The notes under the pieces were generated by a model. The model had not been told where the DNA came from. It saw only the letters and a list, made by a program, of their open reading frames with translations, and did not search any database. Both the position numbers and the translations under genes were made by a program. Below, piece by piece: positions 5,609-6,419 of a DNA stretch of 6,419 nt. This DNA comes from JAQTRU01 sp041645555 (GTDB taxonomy: Bacteria; Patescibacteriota; Patescibacteriia; Patescibacteriales; JAQTRU01): NCBI GenBank assembly GCA_041645555.1, contig JBAZPX010000027.1:1-6419 (forward strand), written 5' to 3'. Within the stretch, counting starts at the first letter, position 1. Every line of letters begins with the position of its first letter.

Positions 5609-6419
5609 ATGTCAAAAAATATTCAATCATCTAAATCCCAGATCCTCGAGGGTTCACGTGCCATCGCTCTGACCATAAAAAATATCAAACCGGCGGTTAT
5701 TTCCGCTTATCCCATTACTCCGCAAACCCATATCGTTGAAGACTTGGCAAAATTCAAGGCGGACGGAGAGGTAAGCTATGAATATGTGCGGGCGGAAAGC
5801 GAATTTGCCGCCGCGTCTATTATTCTTGGCGCCAGCGCTACCGGCGTGCGGGTTTATTCCGCCACTTCTTCCCAAGGTTTGCTTTTGATGGCCGAGGTTG
5901 TATTTAATATTGCCGGCATGCGCCTGCCGATAGTTATGACCTGCGCCAACCGCGCGGTCTCGGCTCCGATTAATATCTGGAATGACCAGCAGGACGCGAT
6001 GACTGTCCGTGATGCCGGCTGGATTATGCTTTTTGCCGAAAATCATCAGGAAGCGGTTGACCAGCATATTATCGCTTATAAAGTGGCGGAGAAATTAAAT
6101 CTGCCGGTTATGGTTAATGTTGACGGATTTGTTTTAACCCACACTTACGAGCCGGTTATTATTCCTGAAACTAAACAAATAAAAAAATATTTGCCTGATT
6201 ATAAACCTAAAGCCGGACAATTTTTAGACCCGGCTAATCCGGTTACTATGGGCGCTTTTGCCACCCCGGCCCATTATATGGAAATCCGCCAAGACCTGCA
6301 CGATGACCTAATTTCCAGCCTTGAGGTTATAAATGAAGAATATATAAAATACAACAAAGTAATTCAAAATTCAAAATTCAAAATTCAAAATTCGACTAAC
6401 AATGGTCTAGTCGAATACT
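5609..6419 (+). CDS. porA: 2-oxoacid:ferredoxin oxidoreductase, alpha subunit, cut by window edge
   Basis: Catalytic-core alpha subunit of the oxidoreductase; with beta it binds TPP and the 2-oxoacid and forms acyl-CoA. 270 codons are visible of the roughly 390 expected. The family opening ILEGSRAIA (12-20) leads to the AYPITPQT substrate-site loop (33-40), then the YVRAESEFAAAS helix and the ATSSQGLLLMAEV segment. The NVDGFVLTHTYEPV stretch favours PorA over KorA. The first domain ends near residue 250, and the linker to the second domain contains a heptanucleotide repeat translated as residues 252-262, before a GLVEY strand that resumes the family sequence. ATG at 5609 is the only sensible start; no Shine-Dalgarno sequence is seen. 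The beta subunit is expected just beyond the right edge. Confidence 0.93.
   Translation, partial: MSKNIQSSKSQILEGSRAIALTIKNIKPAVISAYPITPQTHIVEDLAKFKADGEVSYEYVRAESEFAAASIILGASATGVRVYSATSSQGLLLMAEVVFNIAGMRLPIVMTCANRAVSAPINIWNDQQDAMTVRDAGWIMLFAENHQEAVDQHIIAYKVAEKLNLPVMVNVDGFVLTHTYEPVIIPETKQIKKYLPDYKPKAGQFLDPANPVTMGAFATPAHYMEIRQDLHDDLISSLEVINEEYIKYNKVIQNSKFKIQNSTNNGLVEY
6361..6393. repeat. Heptanucleotide tandem repeat inside porA (AATTCAA x 4.7)
   Basis: Four perfect AATTCAA units followed by AATTC. Read in the porA frame it gives IQNSKFK and then IQNS, without a stop. The unit length equals that of the leuS repeat although the sequence differs. It lies in the interdomain linker of the alpha subunit. 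Confidence 0.9.
6391..6415. repeat. 8-bp perfect hairpin in the porA linker
   Basis: TTCGACTA (6391-6398) and TAGTCGAA (6408-6415) are exact reverse complements around a 9-nt loop. The structure starts at the end of the heptamer array and is translated as part of STNNGLVE. It may be part of a composite repeat continuing past the edge, or chance. Confidence 0.5.

Noticed and set aside
5654..6067. Minus-strand 137-codon open frame.
   Set aside because: Antisense to porA, which is continuous and clearly conserved.
1..6419. Alternative genetic code (TGA as glycine, as in Gracilibacteria and Absconditabacteria).
   Set aside because: TGA ends porD at the expected length and ends the 46-codon ORF, and no in-frame TGA is needed in any gene.

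Overview
The window looks like a piece of chromosome from a Patescibacteria (Candidate Phyla Radiation) type bacterium, most like Parcubacteria. This is inferred, not proven. The clues are AT-rich, lysine-rich coding sequence, start codons without a recognisable Shine-Dalgarno sequence, a pyruvate-type ferredoxin oxidoreductase in the order gamma-delta-alpha, a tiny lysine-rich ORF of a kind common in these genomes, and many short dispersed repeats, some lying inside the reading frames of core enzymes. The standard code fits: TGA ends porD and the 46-codon ORF.

Layout. Positions 1-2232 (minus) hold leucyl-tRNA synthetase, cut by the left edge and lacking only its C-terminal end. Positions 2233-2421 hold no gene: a GC-rich hairpin repeat lies just 5' of leuS, a possible promoter follows, and a stem-loop terminator sits after the next gene. 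Positions 2422-3177 (minus) are an exonuclease III family AP endonuclease. Positions 3178-3282 contain a long inverted repeat. Positions 3283-3423 (minus) are an unlisted 46-residue basic ORF. A compact divergent promoter region (about 3412-3481) separates it from a plus-strand, membrane-anchored DsbA-like thiol oxidoreductase (3481-4179). Next is a GxxExxY (PD-(D/E)XK-like) gene (4232-4639) embedded in related short repeats. From 4691 to the right edge runs a 2-oxoacid:ferredoxin oxidoreductase operon: gamma, delta (2x[4Fe-4S]) and alpha (cut by the edge), with beta expected beyond it.

How the genes relate. The oxidoreductase subunits form one enzyme that would decarboxylate a 2-oxoacid, probably pyruvate, to an acyl-CoA and reduce ferredoxin. 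LeuRS, the AP endonuclease and the DsbA-like protein are independent housekeeping or envelope functions.

The most interesting signal is repeat invasion. Three short repeats are carried in frame inside conserved enzymes: a dispersed repeat giving VIASEAKQS and a 7-bp tandem repeat giving NYELRIT in LeuRS, and another 7-bp tandem repeat giving IQNSKFK in the alpha subunit. Each falls in a surface loop or interdomain linker. The LeuRS heptamer CGTAATT also occurs in the flank of the GxxExxY gene. A separate 9-nt-periodic array separates the delta and alpha genes. No complete novel defence or mobile system is visible; the repeats and their possible link to the GxxExxY gene are the part that deserves follow-up.
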